A stretch of DNA of 64,000 nt from Cavia porcellus (lineage: Eukaryota; Chordata; Mammalia; Rodentia; Caviidae), in assembly GCF_034190915.1 (NCBI RefSeq), contig NW_026947503.1, positions 20,542,532 to 20,606,531 of the forward strand. The letters are read 5' to 3'. Positions 12,207-23,182 of the stretch are shown piece after piece (position 1 is the stretch's first letter; the number at the start of each line of letters is the position of its first letter). Both the position numbers and the translations under genes were made by a program. A model generated the notes under the pieces. It was given only the letters and a program-made list of their open reading frames with translations. It was not told where the DNA came from and made no database searches.

Positions 12207-13866
12207 AACCAAAGAAATTTCAATATGACCACAGAGAAGTGTGCCTAACACTTTAATAAGGAAAATAATCAAAGAAAACTGAATATGTGCAAAGATAAGT
12301 ACTGTAATTCTGTAGTTTGCTGCATAATAAGCAAAATGAGTAATAGCATAATTCTAAAATAATTTAATTTAAAAGATAGAGCATTGGCAACTTTTAGAAC
12401 ACGATAACTATTTTGAAATTTATCAAGCTCTTAAACTGAGTAAGTATGATCAAAGCTGACACAAACTATAGTGCCTTATTTCACTAATTGTTTGCAAAAA
12501 TGAGAAATAAACCTCATCCAATAATATCAAAACACAAACAGAACAAGTCAGCTGACACTGGACACCTGGAATGACATTTTAAAACAATAAACACTGGCCA
12601 AATGACTGCTCCCGACCACTCAAGATCCTTTTAATTATTTTTTTAGTAACTCTGTCTCACTTGTCTAAATGAATGAGTAATTTTGATAGAGATACTATAT
12701 ATTACATAAAAAGAATTTCTGCTTGATGTATCTTTTGAACTCCAAACCAAATCCAAGCACATTTCATTTTAACAAAACAGTTAAGAATTAACTGCTCTAA
12801 ATAATTAAATTAGAAATTAATTCAATGCTCTACTTAATTTGTACAAACACCAATAAGGGAAATCTCTGGTTAAATCAAAGCAGATGATAAAAGGACTACA
12901 TAAAATAAACTTCATCTGAATTTCCCACTGTGTGTGTTCTACCAGTGTGGTAAAAGATTCTTATTTCTACAGATTGAGTTAATATTTGCAAAAACTCACT
13001 ACTAAGTCATGCCAAGAATGTAGGTAGCTAAAGAAATCACCTCAGTAGTCAATACCTTTAAGACACTCTAGAACATAAGGTACTGTGTATCAATTATTAG
13101 GCTCATAAGGTACTGTGTATCAATTATTAGACGAAAGAAACTCCTTAAAATTTAAATAACATAATTAAAACTAAGGTAAACACTGAAAGTACCAGGATCT
13201 TTTCACAATACAGACCCTTCTCATTTTTGTATGCTTCAAGAAGGAAATTCCTTCAGCTACCCTTACTTCACTTCGCCTTTGAAACTAATTTTAAATGCAA
13301 TAGTGAATGATGGCATAAATTAAGAGTTTACATGCACCACATATGATTATCCTAGAGGTAGTAAAAAAGTTGAGATCACCATTATATGCTTTTATTTAAT
13401 ACTCACATTTGAGTTTTTAAAAGTTATCACAGACTGCACTTGCTAGAGTAATCCAAAAAACCAATGTTATATTTTATCCAACACAAATTCTACAAAGCCT
13501 TAATTTGTTCTGATAATAGCAATGAAAGACAAAGACATTTTTAAAAATCTAACATATGCTAAATAAAGATCATAAACTATAAAAAATGAAGTCAACATAG
13601 GAACAAGTCTATATCAATGAAAATGAATGCAACATTTGATAAAGAACAGGATGGATATTAACATATCTTTAAACATACTCTCCAAAATACTTATTAATTA
13701 CAAAAGGGGCACTGATAACTACACAAAGAAACTTACTAGATACCACCTAAATCAATTATCAAAGTGACCATCATCAGTAATTGTACAGATCACATAACAA
13801 TAGACTGCAATGAAAAAAAGTACAGTACTGCCTCTGTGACATTCTTATCAAAAATGCATACCCTAG
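12207..13866. other. Unassigned AT-rich sequence with a 30-bp duplication
   Basis: No exon or repeat family was recognised in about 1.6 kb apart from the tandem duplication at 13074-13130. Confidence 0.5.
13074..13130. repeat. Tandem duplication, 30-bp period
   Basis: The block CATAAGGTACTGTGTATCAA plus ATTATTAG occurs twice at a 30-bp offset (for example TACTGTGTAT at 13081 and 13111) with no mismatch in the shared 27 bp. Its exactness implies a recent event. Confidence 0.95.
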
Positions 13867-13948
13867 GGGCTGGGGATTTAGCTCAGTGGCATAAGCACCT
13901 GCCTTGCAAGCAGGTAGTCGTGAGTTCGATCTCCGCTGTTAAAAAAAA
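13867..13948 (+). repeat. Young ID-type SINE with perfect target duplication
   Basis: Starts GGGCTGGGGATTTAGCTCAG (A box), carries GAGTTCGATC (B box) and ends in an A13 tail. It is flanked by the exact direct repeat AAATGCATACCCTAG (left ending 13866, right 13951-13965). It landed at the 5' edge of the B1-like SINE that follows, so it is the later insertion. Confidence 0.95.
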
Positions 13949-13965
13949 AAAAATGCATACCCTAG

Positions 13966-14105
13966 TGCACCACGGCACATGCCTATAATCCCAGCATTTA
14001 GGAAACTGAGGCAAGAAGATCATGAGTTCAAGTCCAGCCTGAGATACATAATGAGGCCATGTCAGCGACAGAGACAGAATCCTAGAGACAAAGACAGATT
14101 CAAAG
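13966..14105 (+). repeat. B1-like SINE
   Basis: Reads 'accacggcacatgcctataatcccagcatttaggaaactgaggcaagaagatcatgagttcaagtccagcctgagatacataatgaggcc', a complete B1-like monomer with a degenerate A-rich tail. Confidence 0.9.
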
Positions 14106-14676
14106 AGATAGATAACCTGACTTTCTGAATTTAGTAATGAGCACAGATCAGAAAACCTCAAATTGTGGGAAATTCTACAAAATAATTACCCTCCAAAAAA
14201 AAAAGTGTTACTCTTCAAATGCACCAAGGCCAGGAATATCAGGAGAGGTTAAGAAACTCTCTCTAGATTAGAGACTAAAGACACAAGACAACTGAATCCT
14301 ACATAGGACTCAGCTGGATCCTTCTGCTACTATTCGAACAAATGGTGAAATGTAACTGGAATAAGAGAGTAGAAACGTAATTTTCCAATTTTGATGATTA
14401 TAAGATAATTATATAGGAGAATTTCCTTATTTGTAGGAAATATACACTAGAGTACTTAGAAAGGATATTTATAAAGTAAGGATCCTGGTTCCCTGCTTAG
14501 TCTCTTAGTTAAAACTTTTGAACTTCTCAAGTTAACACAATATATCACCCATAACAGTGATTAAATCCACTGAGAAGTCAGAGTGCATCATGTTAACAAT
14601 TTACTCTCAAACAGTTCAAGAAAATAAATTATTTTTACTGCACTTAACTTCCAAACTGTTTCAGGTTGGGATCTGT
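14106..14676. other. Unassigned sequence
   Basis: No family or coding signal was recognised. Ends at the LTR. Confidence 0.45.
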
Positions 14677-14980
14677 TGTGGTGGTGGTGGTATTGAGGAT
14701 TGAACCACAGAGAAACAAAAGTACAAAATGGATAGGTTTATTCAGTTGAGGATGTGGAAAGGAGCACACAACCCATGGCGGTTATGCTGTCTCCTTTGAC
14801 CAGAACAGAGAGGCAGAGGGTTATATGACCTCTGACAGGAAGTGGCGCATATGGATGACATGTAAGGAGCCGACTGGAATTCTCTGTGCTTGCAAACAGG
14901 AAAGGGAATTGTAATTAGGGCTGAAGAAGAAGCAGGAAGGGGTAAGCATTCTCACTTTGGCCTTGTGCCATGTTAGATCA
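14677..14980 (-). mobile_element. Probable ERV solo LTR, reverse orientation
   Basis: On the minus strand the block begins TGATCTAACATGGC and shows a TATA-like GTCATATAACC (near 14818-14828). About 80 bp further it has a poly-A signal CTGAATAAACC (near 14736-14746), and it ends near CCACCACCACCACA. A TATA box, a poly-A signal and TG...CA ends together suggest a retroviral LTR. No matching flanking duplication was found, so the ends are approximate. The family is not identified. Confidence 0.5.
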
Positions 14981-15042
14981 CTGCCATAATTGCAACAGTT
15001 ACTTATACTAGGGCAAGACCCTTTTACTTCTCATGTCCTCAG

Positions 15043-15254
15043 GCTTTTTTTTTTTTTTTTTTTTTTTTTTGAGCCAATTTCACTAAGTTGTTCTGGCTGG
15101 GCTCTAACTTGTGACCCTCCTGTCTTGGCCTTCCTGAGTGTGTCCTACCATTCCTTCTTGCTATACAGCCCAGAATGGCCTCCAACTCAAGATGCTCCTG
15201 CCTCAGTCTCCCAAGTATTAGGATTACAAGCATGCACTATCACACTCAGCTCTG
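15043..15254 (-). repeat. B1-like SINE dimer, reverse
   Basis: A T26-28 tract at the left (the A-tail on the minus strand) is followed by two successive B1-type units. The first runs to about 15140 ('ctgggctctaacttgtgaccctcctgtcttggcc'). The second ('ctatacagcccagaatggcctccaactcaagatgctcctgcctcagtctcccaagtattaggattacaagcatgcac') runs to 15254. The long intact A-tail suggests it is fairly young. Confidence 0.85.
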
Positions 15255-15697
15255 TTTCAGTGTTTCTTAAAATGAAAGAAACAAAAACTAATGGAACACA
15301 TTAAGAGCCCAGCACCTATCACGCACAAGTTAAACAACTTAATGTTATTAAAATACTGCCAATAAACTCTACACCTGAAAAATAGGGTTCAAACACATTA
15401 TTTCATCACATGACAGAGAGAACATTTTAATTGTGGTAGTAAACTAAATCCTATTAAATATGCAACTGGTATATAAAACAAGAAAGTCAGTACAAAAATA
15501 AAACTAATACCATTATCTGATATTAAAAATCCAAAAGATATAAGACTGTCAACACAGCAAATTTGATGACTTAGGAGAAACACAAATATTGCGTTTTCTC
15601 AATCTGATTTTGAATACCACACTCATGCAAGCATATATAAGACAGATGTTTTGTAGAACTTAATATGTGCACATTCATTCTAAGAAATAGCTCTAAG

Positions 15698-15781
15698 TGG
15701 GCTGGGGATTTAGCTCAGTGGCATAAGCACCTGCCTGGCAAGCACGAGTTCAATCCCAGGTACCGCAAAAAAAAAAAGGAT
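15698..15781 (+). repeat. Young ID-type SINE with target duplication
   Basis: A complete tRNA-like head with A and B boxes and an A12 tail. It is flanked by AGAAATAGCTCTAAG (15683-15697) and AGAAATATCTCTAAG (15782-15796), which differ at one base. Typical L1-machinery insertion. Confidence 0.95.
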
Positions 15782-15940
15782 AGAAATATCTCTAAGCAAA
15801 CTCTCCTAAACTCTTCTGCTTGGGTGCCATGCCCTTCTTACTCATTGACAAATAAGGCTTCCCAGAACTGGAGAGCTAACATGGATAGGCAGGAGTTGAT
15901 GGACAGACTACCTGAACAGGGCTGAGAAATTTCCTTTGGG

Positions 15941-16034
15941 GAGAATCAGAGATGTAGCTCAGTAGAAGAGTACTTGCCTGGTATACAAGAGGGCCTCTCT
16001 GTTCAATTCTCAGCACCTTCAAGACAAAAAAAAC
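15941..16034 (+). repeat. Older ID-type SINE
   Basis: 'gatgtagctcagtagaagagtacttgcctggtatacaagag' and 'ctgttcaattctcagcacc' are a diverged ID head and B box, followed by an A-rich tail. Confidence 0.85.
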
Positions 16035-16327
16035 TTCCCTTACAGTCCTACAAATCAGGAACTCCACAGACAGCTGAAATAGTGAAGATCTTGGCAAAAG
16101 AGTCACCGATAGTGGAATGATGCTGTTACGAACACTGAAAGCTAACATTTCTGTTCTAAAGTTCCCCACCTGTCCTTTTCTAACAAGAACAACTGCTATT
16201 CCAAAACCAGAATAAAAAAATATTATGATCTTCGTGTGTCTGAACCTTCCCTGTCCTACCCTGTGACCCTAAAACTGCCCAGTACATAACGGGCTTTCTA
16301 TGCACTCTGACTTCTCAGTGTAGTCAC

Positions 16328-16696
16328 CCTTATGGCTGATACATTGTGTTACTTGAGAAGTTTAGAAGTTTAACTGAGAGACTCGGCAGGGAACCAGGAT
16401 CCTTACTTTCTAAACATCCTCATCTTGTGCAAAGGGAGGGCACAGAGATTTTGTGAGCACTACATCTGCCCTGAGGGGTGGGGGTGACGGCCTGCATACT
16501 ATGTAAGGGAGGAAAAGAGGCTTGCTCTTCCCTCCTTTTGTTGTGGCTGCTTTTGCTGGCTGCTGCCTTGAAGTCTTGCCCCAGTGCCATGCCACCCACT
16601 GAAAGCTCCACAATCAAGTGAGCTAAATAAATCTCCTTCCTTCATCTTGGCTGTCAGGTACTCTGTCCCAGCAATGAGAGAAAAGGAACCAAGACA
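16328..16696 (+). mobile_element. MaLR-type solo LTR, copy 2
   Basis: About 369 bp flanked by the 5-bp direct repeat GTCAC (16323-16327 and 16697-16701), as expected for ERVL-MaLR integration. The start CCTTATGGCTGATACATTGTG corresponds to TGTTATGG.. in the copy at 28782. It ends AACCAAGACA. The poly-A signal is at about 16625 (GCTAAATAAATC). It aligns along its length with 28782-29159. Two minus-strand frames (about 16410-16617) are read-through of the LTR, not genes. Confidence 0.88.
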
Positions 16697-17104
16697 GTCA
16701 CTGAATGAAGGCAGGGGTGGGGCTAGGTGACAGTAATCTATTTCCCCTACTGCTCCCCAAGAGATGTCCTCCAGGTAGTCATGTTCCTGGTCTCATGTTC
16801 TCTAAAGGAGCAATAAAAAGCTCTAAATAAAGGCCATTTCCCATCAGGTTGTATGAACCTCTCCCTTCATTTGTTCATTTCGATTTGGGGATTATAACTT
16901 GGTCTTACCCTCTACCCTCACCACATTCCTCTCAAATGTTCCTGATTTAAGTTCACTACTTATTTTCTGTTGGGACCTTAACTGTTGCATTTCTACGTAA
17001 GAAGAAAAATGTTTTAATGGATATATAAAAGAAACATTCTGTTCATAAGCAGTGAGATAAAAAAATAAAAGCCTCAGTTGTATTTTTATTATAAATACAG
17101 GTGA

Positions 17105-17214
17105 AGGGGCTGGGGATTTAGCTCAGCGGCATAAGCGCCTGCCTTGCAAGCAGGCAGTCGTGAGTTCAATCCGCCGTACCGATAAAAAGGAAAAAGATAA
17201 ATAAATAAATAAAT
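17105..17214 (+). repeat. Young ID-type SINE with target duplication
   Basis: A complete head with CAGCGGCATAAGCGCCTGCC anticodon-arm region, B box GAGTTCAATCC, and a tail GATAAAAAGG..(ATAA)n. It is flanked by TACAGGTGA at 17096-17104 and 17215-17223. Confidence 0.95.
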
Positions 17215-17223
17215 TACAGGTGA

Positions 17224-18504
17224 GATAAGGCCAATGAATTATGACTCCTCTGTATGGCTGTAAAACAAATCATGTGTAAAGTAAATGGTTTGGGAGCTGA
17301 ACAGGAGATGAAAATGAAGAAAAGCTAACTAAAGCAGGGGTACAGCAGGAAGACCGAAGAAAAATCTGTCATTCCAACTATTCCAGGCTGCCATTCATGA
17401 GCTACAGGTCTTGAAAACAGCTTTCAGTGTCAGTTTCCTAACATCAAGCATATGTTCTACTAGACGAACTCTAAATACCCTACATGCATGCACCCTTCTT
17501 GTGAAGGAAGGTTAAAGAGAACAGATAGTTTTCTTTCTAAGGAATACTATATCATCTCAGGGGCCTTTATAACCATCTCTTAAGATTTCCCAGCCATCAA
17601 ACTATAAGTCTCCCTACCAGTTGTAGCTACTTGCTAGTAAATGAAAACATACTAACAAAATCTAAAGACATACATTTTTAAAATGTTATTTTAGGCATCT
17701 CTCATTGACCATTTCACACAATAGCCCGTTTACCATTTCACGGGTCTTGGTTTTTAGGTTCCCTCCACCCCCTTTATGGGTAAATATCCAGGACTGCTTT
17801 TCTTTCATTACAATCTCTGGGAAATCTATTCGGCAGAGAGTATTTCAAGCCCAGAGGAAGAATGAGAAATAAGTCAATTTTACTGCTTTCATAATTTGAG
17901 TTAAAATACTTTAGGATGGGAAAGGTACTGACCTTAACTTTGTTTGACTAAGATTTGTTGATTCTAGAATCTCATTTGTTTTTTAAAAATCAGTATGCCT
18001 TCAACAGGTATCAAGATATACACAGATATCCAGGAACATCTGTTTTTCTACCAGTGGGTGTTACTATGGACTCTTTTGGCTCTTAGCAGGGCTGACTTGA
18101 CCAATGAATCAAATACAGTGACCACCCAGATAGCAGAGTTGAAAGAAAAAAAATGTGAAACAATTTCTAAGAAAAAAGCTGAGCAATAAAATGAGGAAAA
18201 AATTCATTTTTCCATGTGATTTTGCTGGAGATGTCAAAGCAAGCCTATAAACTCAAAATAATATATGTACTTCAACAACTCTAAAATATTTCTGATTAGT
18301 TTAAAAGAACTTCCTTTTCTTACTGATTTAACATGATCTATTTTAACAAAAGTAGGCCAGTAAGTCCTGTGGAGACTTCTACAAGTGACACCTGTATACT
18401 ATCCCAGAGTTCAAACTTTGAGGGATAAAATATATAGATGTTCATCATTCTTTATGAAGTAAAGAACAATGTATTTTGTGCATTTCCAAATAATACACAC
18501 TCAG
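17224..18504. other. Unassigned sequence
   Basis: Mostly unique-looking. A 64-codon plus-strand frame (17995-18189) has no splice or family support. Confidence 0.45.
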
Positions 18505-18665
18505 AAAGATACACAACAGGAGAAAAAGCGTAAGTGGAGTTATACAGACCTGAGTTCAAGCCTAAGGCAAATGAAGTGCCTTTCAGCAAATTTGGAAAAT
18601 ATCACACCAATTTCCTAAGCACATGTTGAGATAATAGCCCTGAGTCCAATGCGTTAGGATCACCT
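18505..18665 (+). repeat. Possible MIR-like fragment
   Basis: 'gtggagttatacagacctgagttcaagcctaagg..cagcaaatttggaaaat' has the order of the MIR core (discriminating 'gagttcaa' and 'caagtt' blocks), but it is strongly diverged. Confidence 0.4.
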
Positions 18666-18797
18666 GAGAACTTGTTAGAAACATGCCATTGGTCTTAAAA
18701 TGACTACTAATTAAGGAACTCTGTGCTCCAGGTACCTGTGTTTTAACAGGCCACCCAGGTACTCCACTGCATGGCCTAGTTTAAAGAAGCACTGTTG

Positions 18798-19060
18798 GGA
18801 GTTGGCATCACGCATGGGCTGCTGGGATGAGAAGCAGATGCCAGTCCCTTCCTGTGAGTCAGTCCCACTCGCAGGTCGAGGGGAGAAGACCCAGAAGACA
18901 GCCCCTTCCTGTGAGTCAGCACCATGTGCAGGCCACAGGGAAAAGAACCAGACACAAAACCCTTCCTGTGAGTTGGCACCATGCACAGGCTGCAGTGAGG
19001 AGAACCAGATGCCGAGGGCCTCTTCCAGCACACAGGCTACAGGACAAGAAGAGCCAAGAT
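18798..19060. repeat. 57-bp minisatellite (VNTR), ~4.5 copies
   Basis: Unit starts (CCTTCCTGTGAG or a variant) lie at 18847, 18904, 18961 and about 19019, preceded by a partial copy from 18798. The period is 57 bp, a multiple of three, so all reading frames stay open across copies. This explains overlapping open frames on both strands here (18711-19070 and 18776-19033 minus; 18802-19077 and 18827-19081 plus). The 19-residue repeats in them are a by-product, not a protein family. Confidence 0.92.
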
Positions 19061-19240
19061 ACCCACCCACCCTATAAATGACCAGCTGATCCAGAGATGA
19101 TAGCTATTGAAGTAAAATATAACTTAATGCTTACAGTATTTACTGTTTCGTTGACTTTGCAGGCCTAAAGCCAGTAGTGTGATCATCTACTTAAAGGATA
19201 ACAAAACACAATATAGCATTTAGGGGGATCTCCTTCTGAA

Positions 19241-19739
19241 GGTGGCAGCCATTGTTAATTCTCTATTATCTTGTTTTAAAGTATTGTATAATTTTCATTG
19301 TTTGGTTTGGTTTTATTCTGGTTTTTTTTTTTTTTTTTTTTTTTGTCTTTTTCGTTTTTATCAGTACCAGGGATCGAACTCACGACCGCACACTTGCAAG
19401 GCAGGCGTTTATGCCACTGAGCTAAATCCCTAGCCCCTATTCTGTTTTATCTTGTTTGATTTTGTTATATCTGATGGCATGGGCTATTTCAAAGATAAGA
19501 TATATTATGGTAGCCATTTTAGATTTACTATTATTTTGTTTTGAAGTCCTATGTTACATCTGGTTCCATTCTGTTGTTTTGTTTGATTTTACTATGTCTG
19601 ATGGTATGAGGAGCTATTCTGAAAATGAAGCATTATGGTCGCCATTGTTGGTTTCGTATTATCTTGTTTTGAAATCCTATATCACTTATACTGTTTTGTT
19701 TTCATTGGCTTTATTCTGTTTTATTTTTCTTCATTTTAT
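19241..19739 (+). repeat. Three diverged T-rich tandem units in the retroposon 3' part
   Basis: Copy 1 starts GGTGGCAGCCATTGTT (19241), copy 2 TATGGTAGCCATTTT (about 19506), copy 3 TATGGTCGCCATTGTT (about 19634). Each is followed by a TATTAT..TTGTTTTGAA block and a TTCTGTTTT block. Copies 1 and 2 also carry TCTGATGGYATG. Copy 1 is interrupted by the ID SINE at 19321-19436. Copy 3 leads into the AATAAA and poly-A end. Confidence 0.85.
19321..19436 (-). repeat. ID-type SINE, reverse, nested in the VNTR retroposon
   Basis: A T-run at the left (A-tail), then 'tatcagtaccagggatcgaactcacgacc' and 'atgccactgagctaaatccctagcccc', the reverse complement of the young ID head. ATTCTG flanks both sides (ending 19320 and from 19439), consistent with a short target duplication inside the older retroposon. 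Confidence 0.95.
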
Positions 19740-19783
19740 TCTCTTTAAAATAAAAAATTACTTAAAAAAAAAAGGCACTGTTG

Positions 19784-20359
19784 TAAGGAAGGAATGAAGT
19801 CAGGTTGCAAAGTCCATATCTCAGAAAAGGGCATCAAATGCTTTTTCAATACTTAAGATTCTAATTTTTTCCTTTTCAGAGATGCACTGAAAGTTAATAC
19901 CTAACAGGAGATAATTAAGCACAAATAATCCTACATGACTTCCTATTGGTCAAGCTAACACCTCATAACAAATTAGTGCTTGGTCTAATATAATAGTCTT
20001 CTTTGGTTTTATGATTTATAGTCTACTAAAATACAATCAAGATTTGGTGTCCAGATGCTGGAATATAGCAACAAACATAAAGAAGAGAAGGAGAAAGGTG
20101 AGTTCCTGGAGCCCAGCAAGGATCTGAAGTCCACAGTGGGGACTAAAGCAAAATCGAACTTCACTACAGATAATACTTACTCTGAGAGTCCTCAAAATTT
20201 CACCCTGCAGCAAGGACAAAAACTGTTATCATTTAACATATGGAGAACTGTACATTTAAAGATATATAAATATAACTAAGAACTCAAATTAATGAAGTAC
20301 TACCCACAGCGAAAATAAAAGAGGAAGGGACAAGCTTTAAATTAATTAACTATTTGGCT
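19784..20359. other. Unassigned sequence
   Basis: Includes a 74-codon plus-strand frame (20055-20279) rich in Lys and Ser with no recognisable family or splice context. Confidence 0.45.
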
Positions 20360-20690
20360 CAGTTCCTCATTTCCTTCAAGCCTTTGTTCAAATACCAAAA
20401 AAGTCTGCCCTGATCACCTAAAATACTCCAACTTGCCCTTCTCACATTCCCTAGTACCTTCTTGCCCTGTCCTATTTTTTCATCTTTCTACAATACCTAC
20501 CAGTTAATATATTACAACTTGTAAATACATAACATGTTGTATTTGTTTACAATCTCTGTCACTAGAATACAAGCTTCATGGGGACACAGCTTTATTTTAT
20601 TCATGGTTGTATCCTGAATACTTGTAACAGTCCTTGAGACAAGAGGTCATTGATTCCTGACAGTTGTCCCAAAAAGAGTTGTGGGATGAA
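20360..20690 (+). mobile_element. LINE-2 3'-end fragment
   Basis: Block order matches the L2 3' end: 'caagcctttgttcaaatacc', 'aagtctgccctgatcacct', 'ccagttaatatattacaacttg', 'cactagaatacaagcttcatggggacacagc', 'tcatggttgtatcctgaatacttg'. Strongly diverged, as usual for L2. Confidence 0.75.
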
Positions 20691-21429
20691 TGGCTGGCTA
20701 ATATTGAAGTTATGTGTATTATACGTTTTATTATGATAGAATGTTTTATCTACAAATGAATGATCATTCTTACACAACCTATATGCCTTTTATTTATAAA
20801 AAATATGAATATATCTGCTTTCTTCACTGTAATTATCTGAAGATTTAATGAAAATAACTGGGTTAAAAATCAAATTATTGTTCAATTAAGATGAAACATC
20901 TGTTTCTCAACAGTCATAGATATTACACATATATACAGAATTCAAAGGACAGCAACTTCAATTTGGACTGCAAAAAAACCCCAAAAGTAGAACTTTCCTT
21001 CCCAAACAATTAACAATCCAGATGATAATATGCAATCCATGAACAAATCACTAATCAACAGTTTTCTGAAACAACATTTCTTCTAGCAGATGGCTGACAG
21101 TGCTTTGTTGATATTTTTAACAAATTTTCACAATGAATAATCACGCTCAGACACTTTCTCTTTATCTCTGCATAGAGTTCTGCACATTCTATCCAAAGGC
21201 ACCTACCTGACTATGCTCCAAAGGACTGAATTTTTTTATTCCGATAACCTTCAATTCTTCCCTATTTCAGATGTTCAAATGTTGTTATCTGTGAAGTTCA
21301 GCCAAGTTCACAAACTATCTGGCAAAACAACAAAATGCAAAAAGACCTGGGACCTTGGCAGAGAAAGGTTAAAGCTATATTTGAATGATTCTTTCCTCTC
21401 CTGTACTAGGTTCAGTTTTTCTTTAACCT
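20691..21429. other. Unassigned sequence
   Basis: No family, exon or RNA gene was recognised. Confidence 0.45.
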
Positions 21430-21650
21430 ATCAATTCATTCAGGGGTTCAAAAACATGGATTCTGAAGCCAGACAGCCTAGGACAGCCATTTCCTTCCTC
21501 TATTCTCTTCTCTGTCCTTGTCTCCTCCCTGTAAAAATAACAGCAGAATCTTCCTCATTAGTTAGTTGAGAAAACAAACTAACTAATATGTGTGGAAAGA
21601 ACAATGGCTGGAACTTGATGTATACCTTTAATTGTTAGGGCCTCTGAATA
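21430..21650 (+). repeat. MIR-like SINE
   Basis: 'ggattctgaagccagacagcctaggac..' then '..aataacagcagaatcttcctcattagttag' and 'gaacaatggctggaact' follow the MIR order (head, core, 'gcctggcac'-like 3' part). Confidence 0.5.
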
Positions 21651-22869
21651 TTATCTTTTAATTTTCATAAATTTGGCATTTACTTTTAATAACATACTTT
21701 CACAAAATCCATTATGATTAACAAATTTTAGATCTGTGAAAAAATGACAAGCTATAACCTGCTTATACACTGTGGGCTCTAATAGGACTAATAACAAAAA
21801 TACCCACTGCATAGGAAGCCCTGTAACCTTTTAGAAGAAAAGTGACAATTATCAACTTCAAACAACAAGAATCTAGGAAGCCATTAACATATCTTGCGTA
21901 GAAGGATGACACAGTAAAATTGTATAGCCCGAATGTTACTTTTACAGAGCAATTTAGCTAAGAGACTAGAAGCAAAACTACTAAAAACTTTATACAGCAG
22001 CAACTGGACAATAATCCAGACAATAAGGGTTTAGATTGTAAGAAAATATTGGAAGGAAAGTGGTAGATGGATCATCTGCAAAGTTGGAAGCTGAGGAGAA
22101 AAAGCATTGGAGGTGGAAAGGGACTCCTACACTTTCTGAAGGATGGAATATAAGATTTTACATTTGTATAAAACAAAAATCAGAATATAAACAAAGACTT
22201 AAGTGACCCACAAAGGTTAAAATATTTTAGCCCTTTAAAAATGTATGCTGACCCTCACCCGAAAGCACTATCAAAGCAATTTCAAAATAAGTTGGATAAG
22301 ATACAAAGAGTCTGGAGGAGGCTGCGTAGCATAAAGCCTATACTCCACTTTACTCCTTACTTAGTCTGTTGCTTTAAGAGAGAAGTTGTTCCCAAATCCA
22401 TCTATTTAATCCATAATGTCATGTTACTTAAAGTGTTGATACTAATTAAAAACTAATCCTCCCAGCACTGCTAACACCAGGCCTACAGAGTCTGCTTTAA
22501 TCATTTAAATAACGAAGTAGTTCTTATAAGTCCTTCAGCTTTTTTTGTCAACAAAATTTACAAATGTGACCTATTTGATTTTTTTAAAAAAGCTCGTTAA
22601 ATTGTTCATTACAGACTAAAACAGTAATCATTAAACTCTACAAAAAGAAAAAAAAAGTTTATGGAATGAAAAACTCATTCTGGTCAATCTCCAAAATCAT
22701 GGACTAATTCACTAATGTAAATCACTATGGCAATATGAGAAAACCAAATTTGTACCAGGCAGATTTGACATATGGTTGGAAAAAAAGGCAATTAAGACCC
22801 AAATGGTAGATCAGTGGATTTTGAGAAACATTCGACTGGCCCAAACAGCAGGGCACAGAACTATCAATA
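21651..22869. other. Unassigned AT-rich sequence
   Basis: No family or coding signal was recognised. A 71-codon frame (22241-22456) has no support. Confidence 0.45.
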
Positions 22870-23075
22870 CAAAGAATACTGTATAAACTTTGGAATCAGA
22901 AAGACATGCTTTAATCTTCACTTTATTTTCTCCTAACTGCGAGCTTGGCCAAGACATCAATTTATTTATCTCTAAAAATAGATAAAACTACTATTGAAAT
23001 CATACATCTGTAGGATCTGGCATAGAGTCAGCTACACAGAAAACATTCAATAACTGTTAATTAATGTTATATAGG
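22870..23075 (+). repeat. MIR-like SINE
   Basis: 'actttggaatcagaaagacatgc', 'ttatttatctctaaaaatagat', 'ggatctggcatagagtcagctacacagaaaacattcaataactgtta' give the full MIR order, including the ..GGCACATAGTAAGCGCTCAATAAATGTTA-like 3' end in degraded form. Confidence 0.7.
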
Positions 23076-23182
23076 TCTATCTATGTTCAGTAAATACAGT
23101 ATTTAAAACAAAGAAATGGTCAAAGGAAACTCCAACTTGATTTTGCTTTTATCTGCCTCTTATATGTAATACTGGAATGTAT

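Larger units (their letters stand above)
18798..19772 (+). mobile_element. VNTR-bearing poly-A retroposon (unnamed)
   Basis: A ~975-bp unit, ~855 bp without the nested ID. It is bounded by target duplications: GCACTGTTG at 18789-18797 and again at 19775-19783, with similar A/G-rich text before each. The order is: 57-bp tandem repeats (18798-about 19060), a unique segment (about 19061-19240), a T-rich tract of three diverged copies of a ~105-150-bp unit (about 19241-19739), then AAAATAAAAAATTA and an A10 tail. Target duplications plus a poly-A tail indicate L1-type reverse transcription. Beginning inside a VNTR copy suggests 5' truncation. The layout recalls the primate SVA/LAVA composites, but no Alu-like or SINE-R part is visible. 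Confidence 0.72.

Noticed and set aside
17105..17214. tRNA-like sequence with A and B boxes
   Set aside because: It is a SINE head, not a tRNA gene: there is a poly-A tail, target-site duplications and many dispersed copies, and the 3' arm does not close a proper acceptor stem.
18711..19070. Open frames on both strands with 19-residue repeats
   Set aside because: The 57-bp VNTR period is a multiple of three, which keeps any stop-free frame open through all copies. No protein family is implied.
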